Assembly (NCBI GenBank): GCA_000231825.2
Contig: JH720293.1
Coordinates: 124,001 to 188,000 of the forward strand
Reading direction: 5' to 3'
From: Tetrahymena elliotti 4EA
Lineage: Eukaryota; Ciliophora; Oligohymenophorea; Hymenostomatida; Tetrahymenidae
Length of the DNA: 64,000 bases
The translations under genes were made by a program, and so were the position numbers. The stretch's first letter is position 1; every line of letters begins with the position of its first letter. Below are positions 27,711-40,289 of this stretch, piece by piece. Under the pieces are notes generated by a model, which had not been told where the DNA came from, did no database searches, and worked only from the letters and a program-made list of their open reading frames with translations.

Positions 27711-30700
27711 ATGCAAGATTTGCAGAATACCACCAAGCAAAATACAAATATTCCAGAAGAGAGAGAAGATGAATTTGATGATGAAGATTCAATTGAAGGA
27801 GATGAAGAAGATGATGAAAGCGATGATTTAGAAGAGGAAATATAGCATAAAAATATGTAAAACAGATTAGAGGGTGAATCATAAAATAAAATTCTAAATA
27901 ATTAAATTAATGATGGCAACTAAAAAAGTTCAGAGTCTTCTAATGTCTAAAGTGAATAAATAAATTCATAAAATAAAAAATCAAATTAAAACAATAGTTG
28001 CTCAGATTAAAATGAGTAATCTCTAAAAGACTAGGATTTAAGCCCAAATAATGATGGTTCTGCAAATTCAATAGCATAAAAATAATTTTAATTACAAGTC
28101 TAAAAAGACCAGAGTAGAAGTTTTAAAGAAGATGAATTTGAAAACGTAAAATAATAGAATACTTAAAGTGAAGAAAACTTGTAAACTATTCGTAAGTATA
28201 GTAGTCTTTAAGCATAAGAATAAGCTTTTGAAAATGAGAACAACTTAAATGATAATAGTACTAACAACATATCAAATATAGAGAACAACCCTAGTAAATA
28301 AAATAAGTAAAAATAAGCATCTTAAAGTAATTAATCTCAAATTGCAGAAGAATATTCTTAAAGTTCTAATCCTAATATAGAAATCAAGAAAAAATCGTCT
28401 GATTAAAGCAGTGACCCAAACTAAATTTATGAAGAAGAAGTTAATGGATCTTTGAAGAGTATTAAAAGAAAAAGTGAAGATAAAAGCAACAGAAAAATAG
28501 ATTCAATAGAGAATTAAAAGAATAGAAATGAATAAGGCCAAAGTAAAAAATAAAGTAAAGCAAGTCACATCGCTAAAATGGATGAAGAAATGAAAATATA
28601 AATACAAGAAGAAGCATAGAAAATATGTAAATATTTTGATGATAAGTAATTGATTCAATGGGACAAAAATGAAATTTTAAGCATCTTAAATAAATTCAAA
28701 TATTTTTCAGATATAGAAGATATTATAGAAAAATAATAAATAGATGGTTTTATATTATTTACTATTATTAATGAAGATCTTTAATTGCATGATATAACAA
28801 AAATTCTTAGTATTTCTTTCACCTAGGCTTCAAAGTTAAAAAACTTCATATAAATCTTAGAACCACTTAGATAGCAACAAGTAGCTAGAATATATAATAT
28901 TAAAAGAGTTAGGAAATTAAATCACTCGAGCTCTATTGAAACAGATTATAACACATAAAATATTTCACCTGATTGCAAAAATAAAAACAATAACAATTCT
29001 AATTAATCATCAAATAGTAGATAATTTTCAAGCTAGCATATAAATTCTAAAACATTTTTACATGGAAGTAAATAACAAAAATCATAATTCAAATTGAATA
29101 CATTCGAAAATCTTTAAGATTTTTTAGATTATGATGACTAAAAAATTTAAGGGAATAAAATTTTGAAAAACAGCTGCTACAGTAATACAAATCCTAATTT
29201 GCAGAATGGTAAATAATATATTTGATTTAGTCTTGATTTTTTATTATTAAATTTTTTTAAAAAGCTTCTTCATAAATGACATTTGAGATTTAAACAAGGG
29301 ATAAGCTGCTAAGTTCAACATCAGATTAAGACAATCAAAATTCTATGGCTTCGGCAGAATAGTCAAAAAATCCTATGCTAATATCTTAAGATAAGCATTT
29401 ATCTAACTACACTATTTTATTTAGTGACTCTTAAACTAATTTAAACCTATCAAAAAGCAAAAGTCCTAGTTAAAATAGACTTACAAAAACAGCTTTTATA
29501 AGCTAATTAAATTCTAATTAAAATAAGGCAAATTTAGGTTTATCTTAGCATTTTAATTCTGAAGAAAACTAAACATGCTATGATGAAAGAAGGAATATAA
29601 ATAGCTAGCCAACACTAGGAAATTCCTTCCATTTTGAAAAGAATTCCTAAGGATGTGGCTAATAATAAAATAACACTTTAAGCTAAAGAAATCTAGCCCA
29701 CTCAGAAATGATCTAAGGCCTAACTCAAAAAGTTGGAAGACAACCAGAATTAATAAATTAATAAAAAAGTATAAATATTCACAACAACCTTCTTAATAAT
29801 GAGCTCTATCCATCTAAGAGTACTCAATTACCTCAAAACCCTTTTTAAAATAATTTAGTCAATTAGGGAAATCAAAAATCTGACAAAAATTTCAATGAAA
29901 ATTAAAATATTTTACAAGAAGGTGAAGCTTGTGTTAAATAAAATGAGGCAAATATAAATAAACAAGAAACTAATCTTGGAAATTCTTCCTACATAGAGCA
30001 TCCTTTAGGAATGTCTCAAAAAGTAGAGAAGTAAGTAACATCTCTGTAAAATGAAGGAGAAATAGAAGTTACTCGTTGCATCAGAAAAGTAAGTAGCAAC
30101 AACACTTTATTTTAAAGTAGTGAGTAGCAGCAGTTAAACTAGACTATAACTAATAATTTAATCAATTAAAATATGAGTGCAAGCTAGCCATAAACGAATT
30201 TTATAAATCAATCAAATTATTTTACTTAATCAGATAATTTTGATAAATCTGTTAAAATAAAAGGGATTATGAAGGTTTAATTCTAAGATAGTCAAGGAAA
30301 TATTTAATAGTAGCCATAATAGCTACAATAGCCACAGCAATAATAACGACTGTCAGTATATTTATAGAAAAGCTAACCAATAATTTACAGTAATTAAAGC
30401 ATTAATAGTGTGAGTTCAAGTAATAACTACTAAAATATATAGAGTGGTGATAATCAAAATGATGCTGAAATAGTTAACTAGTAACAAAATTAATAAAACA
30501 GAAATTAATTTGCTTATTAGTAGAATTCAATCAATTTTTTTCCTCCTATAAACAACTCATAAAATAATTTAGGTAATTCAATAAATTAAAATAGGAATAG
30601 CTACATTTAAAATCAAATAATTTAGCCAAATAATATCAGCAATGACTTATATTAGCTTAAATTTTAGCCTGAACAAATAATTTAAAATATTTCAAATTAA

Positions 30701-32633
30701 TAACAAAATATTGATTAATGCATAGATGAATAAAATAAAAATTTATAAAATTTACAGATTGACAATAATTAGTAGTAGTATCAGAATGGCAGTCTTCAAG
30801 ATAACTTTTAATAGCAAAACTATTAACAAAATCTGTATAACTAACCTCAAAACTAATATATAGACAATAATTTTTTTAATCCAAATCAGCAGAGTAATGC
30901 ACAATAAAATTAATAACCATTGCCTTAATAAAATGGAGCTTCTTTTATTTTTAATTATGGAAATTCAATACCTATTTTTCGTTATGGTTAAAGTATTAAC
31001 TAAAATGTTTAAATTTAAAATGAAGGATTTAACACATAAGATAATTATAATAACTTTCCTTTTTAATATTAATAGTAAGAAATGCTAGCTTAGCCTCAAG
31101 ATAACTTTTAAAATTAAGTATAATAATAGATCGATTAAAATAATTATGGAAACTAACAATATCAACAAAATCCTTAAGTAGGTTATAATTAAGGGAGTTC
31201 TTTTGTCTGTTAGGTTCCAGCAAAAATATAAAATTAATAAATAACTCCAAATGAATAAAATTCATTTAATAATAGTAATAATAATATGGTAGGTAATTCG
31301 ATTCCATATTAATAATATCCTATCTAACCTTAATAATTTATGCCAATTCAATAGTAATATGTAAACCAAAAACACTTTAACTAATATTAGAACAATAATT
31401 ATTAAGCTAATTAATATTAAAATATGTAATATTAAGGGAATTCTTTCTACTATTAAGGATAAGACCAATAACAAAATCAGCATACTTAGTAGTAAAATAA
31501 TTTTGGTAATTCTTTTGTTGGAAATAATAACTAGATGAATTAAATTGATTAGTATCAAAACTTTGGTTATTATAATAATCCAAATAATTAAAACGTTATT
31601 GATTAATCTTATGGCTTTTAATGCAACCCAAAAAACAGTCATAATTAAACTTATTAGAATAATAATTTAAATTAACAATAAAATAATATCTAAAATGTCT
31701 TATAAGCAAATATCCCTATGAAATTACCAAGCATATTTAAAATGAACCTAACAAATGAAGACCCTTTAATATCATCTGATATTCCTGTAGAACCTGTTTT
31801 TGATAGCTCAACAATTAATATAGTCAAAGAAATAAGTTTATAAGAAAAAATGAATTAAAGCTAATAAAATTAAATTTTGATGAAATATTAATCAAGAAAT
31901 AATTAAATATTAAAGTTCACATATAGTTTGCCTTTTAATCCTTTTAAATTTGATATTACTCCAACTGTGAAAGTTGATATCAGTACTAGATCATCAAGTT
32001 AAGGAGTTATCAGCTTCTAATTTCATTCCGAAGGTGCTACTATTGGTAGATTAGGGACAAACTCTATTAGCTTTTAAGATGAACCATCAATAAGTGCTTA
32101 TCATGCAATAATTTTTTACAAAAAGGGAGAGTTCTTTATACAAGACATAAAAAGTAAAGCAGGCACTTTTATTAAGATAAAATCCATTCTACTCACTCCA
32201 GATTTAATTCTAAAGCTGGGAGAAGGAGATTTAAAAATAGTTAAAATTGAAAGCGTAAATTTTTAATTTTATTTTTATTAATTTTAATTAATTTTATTTA
32301 ATAATTAAAAAATAGAACATTATTACATTAAAAGCAAATGGAAGTAATAAAACAATAAATTTAAATAGATAATAATCATATAAGCTTGGAAGATGCACTT
32401 TAAGATGTGATTTAGCCTTACCAGATGTAGGTAGTACATTAAGTAATGTTCATGCTGAAATTTCTATTAATGAAAATAAGTAAATTTACTTAACTGACTT
32501 AAATAGTGCTAATGGAACGTGGCTTAGATTAAGTGAAAAAGGATAAAGAAGTAATGAACATAAGCTTAACTTGAATGACTAAATATTAATTTCAAACACA
32601 AAAAAAATAGTAATAAAAGAACTTATTTAATGA
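27711..32633 (+). CDS. SAM domain + long Gln/Asn-rich tract + tandem FHA domains
   Basis: The product is roughly 1,550 aa in four parts. An acidic/low-complexity N-terminus (EDEFDDEDSIEGDEEDDESD) comes first. A SAM-like five-helix segment follows at about 28640-28870, with IDGFILFTIINEDL matching the IDGxxLLxLxxxDL core. Then comes a huge Gln/Asn/Tyr-rich tract (about 29276-31740). Two FHA domains end the protein. FHA1 (about 32005-32260) has ATIGRLGTNSI, then SISAYHAII and KAGTFIKI. FHA2 (about 32330-32620) has YKLGRCTLRCD, then LSNVHAEI and NSANGTWL. FHA domains bind phosphothreonine and SAM domains oligomerise, so the protein is probably a phospho-dependent scaffold. The exact partner is unknown. 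Introns lie near 29211-29270 and 32255-32310; TGA is at 32631-32633. Confidence 0.8.
28640..28870 (+). other. SAM-like domain
   Basis: The segment opens with LIQWDKNEILSILNKF, continues through IDGFILFTIINEDL and ends with a helix containing KLKNFIQIL. The order and spacing of hydrophobic positions fit the SAM fold; known SAM domains mediate homo- or hetero-oligomers. Identification is by pattern only. Confidence 0.6.
29276..31740 (+). repeat. Gln/Asn-rich, prion-like coding tract
   Basis: About 820 codons are dominated by Gln (TAA, TAG, CAA, CAG) and Asn (AAT, AAC), with scattered Tyr, Pro, Ser and Phe and short runs such as QQPQQLQQPQQQQQ. The long antisense open frames here (for example 31262-31642 minus) are side effects of this composition. 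Confidence 0.85.
32005..32620 (+). other. Tandem FHA domains
   Basis: Both copies keep the core phosphothreonine-binding pattern GR, S-x-x-H and a NG/AGT-type turn: IGRLG / SAYHA / KAGTF in copy 1 and LGRCT / SNVHA / NGTW in copy 2. An intron separates them near 32255-32310. Confidence 0.8.
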
Positions 32634-33880
32634 ATGATCCTTTTATTCCTTATATAATTTTGAAGTTATTCTTTCAATTTAATGAAATAATAATCTAAAA
32701 ATAAATTATTTCTTTCAAAAAAGTTTCTCTTAAATAAAAAAATGTTTTAATATTTAAAATATATAAATTATATACTAAATAATTTAATAATTAATTAATT
32801 TGATAATAAAAATTATTTTATCTTACTTTACTAAAACACCCAAATAAAATTAGTAATTAAATTAATTTTATCTTATTTTTATCTCAAATATTTGTTTGTA
32901 TTTTGAATTATTGTTTTATATTTTTGAAATTCGAAAAATTTGCTCTCTCAAATTCATATTTAAAAGGAAAAGTATTTTATTTTACAAATTCTTTAATGAA
33001 GTAATGGTGAAATAATATAAATTAAAATTAATCATTTTAGAATTATCATTTGCTCAAAATCATTTTTTGTCACTCACACAACCGAGCATGTCAAATAACA
33101 AATTAAATGAATGTTGTCTGACAAAAGCATTTTAATTCACTACAATTATTAAAGTTTTTTGAAATGAGAGTACTTAGAATTTTATCCAAATAAAATAGAA
33201 TATTTTCTATTATTTTTTTTATTAGGTCTCTCAAATATTAAATTAATTAATAAATTTTACATCATAAACATTTTTATAGCGCAATACATATTTAAGTATT
33301 TTAAAATGAGAATAATCAAAATTTTATCTAAAAAGAATAAGATATTTTCATTCTAGGATCTATCTTTTTACTTTCACAACTTCACAATTAAAATATAAAA
33401 TTAAATGTTTTTTTTGGCAAAAATATTTTAGTTCAATTCAGATAATTTTAAATTTGTGAAATGAAAATACTTATGATTTAATCCAGTTCAAATTAAATTT
33501 ATTATGTGGAGAGAGTGAAACATTAAAAGAAACAAATAGCTCTGAGAAATTAATTTAAATATATATGGATAATAATTGAGTAAATATTATTTGAAACTTG
33601 ATATATTTGACCAATAGGATTTTTATGTATAAGCAATTTTAGAGCAATCAGTATTAGAAATTAATTAAATACCACAAAAAACTCAGAATACATATTTTTT
33701 AATTAATGATAAAAGATCATTCAAAAATAATTATAATTTTCTTGATTTAGCTAATCAAATTATTAATCTATTTAGACTATTAATCTTTAGATTAATAATT
33801 AATAGTTTACTTATCAATTTTCCTTTAATTATTTGTTGCATTAATTAGATCAATTTGGATTTTAGCAATTCAAGTAATCC
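32634..33880. other. Spacer with degenerate triplicated sequence
   Basis: It lies between two co-directional genes and is very AT-rich, except for a repeated block at about 33050-33500 described separately. No ORF is supported. Confidence 0.5.
33050..33500. repeat. Three degenerate tandem copies, period about 142-155 bp
   Basis: A marker segment of the type GAAATGAGAGTACTTAGAA recurs in altered form at 33161, 33303 and 33458, each followed by a TTTTATCC/TTTATCT-like string. Each copy is preceded by a CTC/CAC-containing stretch. The match is imperfect and was judged by eye. It may be an old minisatellite-like duplication. Confidence 0.5.
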
Positions 33881-35842
33881 ATGAATAGTTATTAATCATC
33901 TCCTGAACATACTCTCACAAAGCGAAGTAGCAGAGTAGCTTCTACTTAGGAGCTTCATATGCCAATAAAAGATTGGATTTCTCATTTAGCTAATTTAGAA
34001 GAATAGGATTAAATTTTAGAATATTTCGAAACATACAAACCTCAGTCAAATACTTTTGACATGAATGAACTGAAAAATAACCCAAATTTAAGAATAAAAA
34101 GATATAAAAACTGTATTTATTATGGTATTATTATAGAAGGCTTAAGAGAAGGCAAGGGTACAATTATTCTTTTAAATAAAATCTATAAAAAGTTTCATAT
34201 ATTATTTAAATTATCATTAAGGTATATTATGTTATTATAATGGAAGAATATATGAAGGTGAATGGAAAAATGATAAAAAACATGGTAAAGCTACTGAAAT
34301 ATATCAAAATGGTGGAAGATATTTTGGAAGCTTTGCAAATGGGAAAAAAAATGGCAAAGGATAATTTAAATGGGTAAATAATTCTAAGATTTAGCTTTAA
34401 GTCAAAGATTAATTTTTAAGAAAGACGACTCTTAATATTTTGAGGAATAAAAATGCTAATTTAACAAAAGGTAAATGGAGAAATATATGACGGAGAATGG
34501 AAAGATGGTACAAAACATGGGTCAGGTCTATGGAAGGGAATAAAAGGTAATAAAGATCAAATTTAGTTGTTTTAAATTCTTTTATTAATTTGTTTACATA
34601 AAAAGGTGACTCTTATATCGGGGAGTGGAAAGAAGGAAAAACAGATGGATTTGGAGTACACACTTGGATTAACGGTAGACTTTTATCTGAAGGATATTAA
34701 TAATTATATTTTATATCAAAGGTGATAGATACGAAGGAGAATTTAAAGTGTGCTTGAAGCATGGATTAGGAACAGAAAGATTTGCAAATGGAGATGTATA
34801 TATTGGAAACTATGAATATGGAAAACCAGAAGGATATGGTATTTTCTATTTAAATATTAATTTAATAGTTAAAATATTTCATTTTTAGGTGAGTATTATT
34901 GGAGTGTAGGTAACTTTTACAAAGGGTACTTTGTTAATGGCCTAAGACACGGTAGAGGTATTTGGAAAGCAGTCAAAGATGGTGGAGATTGCTATGAAGG
35001 AGAGTATAGAAATGATAAAAAATGTGGATATGGTGAATATAAATGGGGAACTGGTAATATTTATAAAGGTAACTTTGAAAATGATCTAAGACATGGATAT
35101 GGTGAAATGTATTGGAAAGATGGATCAGTTTATAAAGGTAAAAAAATTTCTTATGATAATTCTAAAAATTTAACATCAATTTACTTAAAAATTAGGTTAT
35201 TGGATGAATGGGCTCTAGGTTGGAGAAATAAAAGAAGATCTAAATGAAAACAATTCAAGTAGATTGGTTGATGAACAAATGGATAATTAATAAATGCAGC
35301 ACCAAAGAGAGGGAGATGACTATTTAAATATACCCCCAGATAAATAAAAAAGTAGTGCTACTTTAACAGATAACTAGAGTTATAGGTCACCTATACTGAA
35401 ATCTTAAAATACAACACAGTTGACTCTACCCAAAATCAGTGGATCAGAATATGGTGGCAACTACAGTGGAAATAAACCTAAAAGATTGATATCACTAAGT
35501 CCTGAAAAATAATCATAAAAAGTATTACCTAAATTAGAGTGTCATTCTTGTGCAAATAAAAGAACTTGTTCTGCTTCAAACCATAATACAATCCCTTAAA
35601 GGAATGCCTCACTTTCATACAAAAGAAATAACAATGGAAATCTTTCAAGTAGAAGAAAGGATTTGAGCATAGATTAGATTTCCACTAATTACTAAAGTCC
35701 TAGAGATAATAGTAATAGTAGAAGTAATTCAAGTAGTCGTAAAGCTATTTGGAGACCTTCAGGAATAGCACACCATTTTAATCCTTTAGGCTTTGATTTA
35801 AATGCCAAAAATCACATTTAAGGTAAATTTAATAGAATATGA
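33881..35842 (+). CDS. MORN-repeat protein, 528 aa
   Basis: Seven exons sum to 529 codons: 33881-34157, 34222-34373, 34471-34546, 34606-34674, 34722-34838, 34889-35137 and 35196-35842, with TGA at 35840-35842. After about 92 non-repeat residues come about ten MORN repeats, typified by YEGEWKNDKKHG, YIGEWKEGKTDGFG, YKGNFENDLRHGYG and ending YKGYWMNGLQVG. A Ser/Asn/Arg-rich disordered tail follows. MORN repeats form an elongated beta sheet that binds membranes or protein partners. In ciliates such proteins occur in radial spokes, basal bodies and the cortex. This one has no radial-spoke signature that I can identify, so its location is unknown. Exon 4 is exactly 23 codons, one repeat. Confidence 0.9.
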
Positions 35843-36691
35843 GCACCCTGATAAATTAAAAATAAAAGGCAACAAACAGATAAATAAAAATAAATATATT
35901 AACAAAAACAAAACCAACTTTAGAGAATTTAAAAGCAATAAAATATTAAATAATTTATATAATTTATTTTACTAATAACTAATTATTTTAAAAATCAAAA
36001 AGATAATATTTAACCAATTATATAATATTTCTGTAAATAAAATTTGTTTTTATTTTATATAATTGTGTGATTAAATATCAATAAAAACTATCGATTAACA
36101 TTTTTTAGCTTTCAAATGAAGCATTTATTTTAAATATATACCTTAAAAATGTTTAAAATTAGCTTGCACAAAATTTTGATTCATGGTGAATAGTTAACCT
36201 CAAATGAAATAAATATTCTACCACATTAGATAAAAAAAATTCACTGGTTACAAGATAACTTATAGTATATTAGATTTTATTTGTTTAGTATTTAATTATG
36301 AGAAATATAATAATCATAAATAAATTTACCTCATTCATAATATCACAATCTATAATTAAAAAAAGCAAATAAAATTAAAAAAGAAAAATTAATTTTTTTA
36401 AAACAAAACAATATTTAGTCATTTATCTATTTTAAAAATTAAATTATTTTTATTTTGTTTATGATTTTTCTTATTTATTTCATTTGTTGAAAAAATTAAT
36501 TTTAGTGAATGTATAACTTTGCTGAAATTAACTTAATACTATTTTGGATTGATTATTTGTTTATTTATTTTTACTTGAATAAAAAAATCTAATCACTGAC
36601 TTCTTAAAATATTCATTTATTTTAATTAACAATAAGTTTTACATTAATTCTATTCACTAAACAATATTTATCAATAGTTATATCTACTAAA
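35843..36691. other. Spacer, no gene seen
   Basis: This 849 bp stretch lies between co-directional genes and is about four-fifths or more A/T, with long A and T runs. It must contain the 3' end of the MORN transcript and the promoter of the next gene. Confidence 0.5.
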
Positions 36692-39399
36692 ATGTCTAGC
36701 TTTCCACAACCTATTTTAGATAAATCTTTAGTCAATTATGACATAAGAGGTAAAATGTTTTTGAAAAGTTAGTAAATTAAGTCAAAAATAATAATTTTTT
36801 TGCTATTCTTAGGTGCAAGAGCTAAATATATTGAAAAAGAAGTTAAATAGTATGAAAGAGAATAAAAAAGGTATATCTTTATTAGAATTTAGTAACTTAT
36901 ATTAAATTTAAAGGTAATCTTTATTATAACTATTTAAAGTCCTCCTGTCCCTTAGAAATACCCAGAAGATTATATTATCAATACAAGATATGGAAATAAT
37001 CCTGTTGTTTAAAAGGGAAGACAGCCAAATTATGAAGTGCGCTTACCTTAAGGATAAAGTCCTTTTGATGCAGGTGGAAAAAAACACTATTTTGTTCATG
37101 ATGGTGAAATTAAAGAGAAAAGATCTTTAGAAAATCCTTACAATTTACCTCCTACATATGAGTTCGTTTAAGTAAATAAAAAATTTGAATAGACATAGTT
37201 ATTAAACAAATAAAAATGATAGTAATATTATCCAAGAAATCTAAATATATAAGACATAGAAGGTACTGTTCCAGGGTCTTTGGGAAATAGGGTTGTTAAA
37301 AATAAAGAGTAAGCTAAAAAGATAATTTAAAAAGGTAATTTTTAGTATAATTTATAAAATATTTAAATGCAGTTTATTGAATTTAAATTATTTTAAAATA
37401 CATTAAGATATGTAACTTTCTTGATTATTTTATTATATAGATAAAAGCGAAATATAATAACTACAAGACTTATAAAAAAACCCATATGAAAAATATCTGG
37501 ATGCCTTAGACAAGTTTAAGAATGAAATGAACTAAGGATAATCAGGAGAATTTAAGGATAGACACCATTTTATTGTTAATCCTGACAATCCATATGCTCC
37601 AGTAGATCACCCTCGTTACAATTAGGGAAATCAGTAAAGAGAAACATATGAAAAAAACAATACTAATTAAGATAAGGTTTTAGAAAAGGAATCTTATTTA
37701 GATAGATAATAGTAGAATCCAGAAAATAATAAAAAATATTATCCAGAAGAAGATGAAAGCTATAAGCCAAGATAATTTAGAGAAGAGAATAAACTTTAAA
37801 ATTATAATTCTTATTAAGAAGTAAAAGATTAATAATAGTATAAGAGCTAAGAATAGAATTAAGATTATTATAAGTAGTTAGAATATGAAAGAATTATGTA
37901 AGAATATGAAAAAGATAAAAAACTAGCTGAAAATAAATAAGAATAATAAAATCTCTAAAAGGAAAGAGAATATTAATATGAAAAAAATAATGAAATTTCC
38001 TTGATCAAAGGAGGTTATAATGAAAAGAGATCTACTTCTCCATACTAAAGAGAATATTAAGCTATTCGATAATGTAAATTATTATCTATTCAGAATTTTA
38101 CATAATTTATAATTATAAAAAGCTGGTAGATAATCACCTGAAATAGATTATAGAAGATCGGGGTTGTAAAGTTAATATAAATCTCAGCCTAATTTAACAA
38201 AGTTAAATCATTAATAAGATATAATATCTCATGCTATCAATAATATCTCTCCATAAATTACAAAATAAAGTTTAGCTCCAAATCTTAACTTAGAAGGCTA
38301 TATCTAATATGGAAAGGGGTCTAGACTTAATCCTACAAGTATGTCTTATGTAGGAACTGAATTAGCTAATAAAAATATAACACTAACTCATAGTTTGATT
38401 GGGAATTAAATATTGGCTAAAGAAAAACTCTAAAAAGCAAATTAGAAAGATAGTTTAAGGTATACTCATGCCTAATTAAACTTTTAAAAGTTTGAAAAAT
38501 ATCCAGGTGAGTTTATGGATATTCTAAAAGCATAAGGAAAGGCTCCAACAAATGAAAATCTATTCTAATTGTAATATGAAAGGTAAAGTAATTATTTTAT
38601 TTCAAATGTATTTTTTAATTTTTAACTAAATCTAACAAAGAGCAAATGCACCAAAGAGTACAATAGAATAAATTATTAAAAATCCGATCAACATTTATGA
38701 GAAGGGAGAAGCAAATTTGGATCATTATAAAAAAGAATCTAATCCTCTACCCTAGTTAAGAGAAGTACCACCTGAGTACTAGTAATCACTAAAAAATAAT
38801 AGTATTTTGCAATAAACTTAAAACGATGATACAAGTGATAATAAGTAGTTCAAATATAATACACCTTTTGGAGCACCTTTTTCTTACAATCCAAATGAAC
38901 ACAAAAAAAAAGAAATGGTTGCTTTAAATCATTCTAAACAGTTAGAAAAAATTGAATAAATGATGGATAAAGCAGACAGGTAAATCGACACAATTCAAAG
39001 ATATTCGCCTGATATTTAACAGCCCCATATAAAGAAAACTTTAAATCCAGAGCATTATGCTGAAATAGTTAGCCAAATAAGAGCTGAAGAAGAAGAAAAG
39101 GCAAGAAACAAAATAGAATATTAAAAATACTTAGAATAAAAGCATTAACAAGAAAGTTTTGCAGGTAAACCATAATAGAATTTGTTAATTATAACCTTAT
39201 TAATTTATGTAATAAATAGGACTAGGTTCATATGGAGATATTTAGAGACAAAGAGGTTATGATTAAAAGTCAAGTTAATCACAAGATTTTGTGTAATAAT
39301 ATGGGTAAATTTTTATTTTTTGATAAAAAAATTCATTTGATTTAATTTATTAATAGAGCAAAAGCACTTAGAAACCTTTCAAATGTCAGAATTTTTTGA
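36692..39399 (+). CDS. Charged, Gln/Tyr-rich protein with coiled coils, unknown (possibly cytoskeletal)
   Basis: I cannot name this gene. It starts MSSFPQPILDKSLVNYDIRG at 36692 and ends NLSNVRIF-TGA at 39399. The last intron (about 39305-39357) rejoins TAT GG|A. The N-terminal third has compact Pro/Gly/Tyr motifs: PPVPQKYPEDYIINTRYG and YYPRNLNIQDIEGTVPGSLG. The latter resembles short DIEGA-type motifs I associate with protist cytoskeletal proteins; this is a weak hint. The middle is a Glu/Lys/Gln coiled-coil region (YERIMQEYEKDKKLAENKQ). The C-terminal part has another helix (ADRQIDTIQRYSPDIQQ, then RAEEEEKARNKIEYQKY). There is no signal peptide or membrane span. The MORN and kinesin neighbours fit a cytoskeletal role but do not prove one. 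Confidence 0.75.
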
Positions 39400-40289
39400 A
39401 TACAAAGAAGACTCTTTAATAAAATTAAATAGAAATAATTTAATGAATTAATGTTTATTTATAATTTTATGTTTGCTTTCATTTTAAATATTTTATTTTA
39501 GTTACATTTATTATATATTGTTTAAAATTGGCTTACAATACCTCTACAATAATCCACTTTTAAATTAATTTGGTGATTTCATCAGATATTTTTTATTCAA
39601 AAAAGAAAAATTTGAAAATTTATTTAGAAATGAATATTATTTGAAAGATAATTTCTACTTTATTCAAATTCAAATTTTTTAGTTAAAATCAAATTAATCA
39701 GAGTATTTTTTCAAATTACATAAATTGTTTATACATCAATCAGTAAAACTGTATGGCCTACTATTTAATTATTTAAAAACCATATATCTTAAACTTCAGC
39801 TTTGTTAATCAAATTAAATTATGATAGAAAATATTAATATTTTGTTCAAATTATAATTTCTTGTTTTCGAAGTTGTTGGTTTTTTGAGATAGGTCATTAT
39901 GCTATTTAGATTTAATGGGAAAAAAAAGTGAAAGTTTTATTATTAAAATTTTGAAAACTCTAAAAAAGAATACAAGATAGATACGGATATAGTAGAATAG
40001 TTTGAAAACATAGTAAGATATATTAATAAAATTTTTTGAATCATATTAATTTGTTTATTATTAGTTATAATCTATATATTTTAGTTTTGTATTATATATT
40101 AAAATTATTGTTTTGTGTTTTTTGAAATGGTTATTTATTTATAAATTTAATCAGATTCTCTTCTTTCATTTGTTGCCATTTATTTATTTTTAAATTACAC
40201 AAATTAAGTTATAGCTTACTTAGATTATAAATCTCTAGAATCTCATTTAGTATGTGTTTTAGTAATTTAAAAGATGTAATTATTATTGT
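39400..40289. other. Convergent spacer, no gene seen
   Basis: This 890 bp AT-rich stretch lies between the 3' ends of the coiled-coil gene and the kinesin gene. Apparent open frames are explained by the scarcity of TGA in A/T-rich DNA. Confidence 0.5.

Noticed and set aside
31029..31642. Long minus-strand open frames rich in Ile and Leu
   Set aside because: They are exact antisense shadows of the Gln/Asn-rich tract: AAT, TAA and CAA codons read backwards give Ile and Leu.
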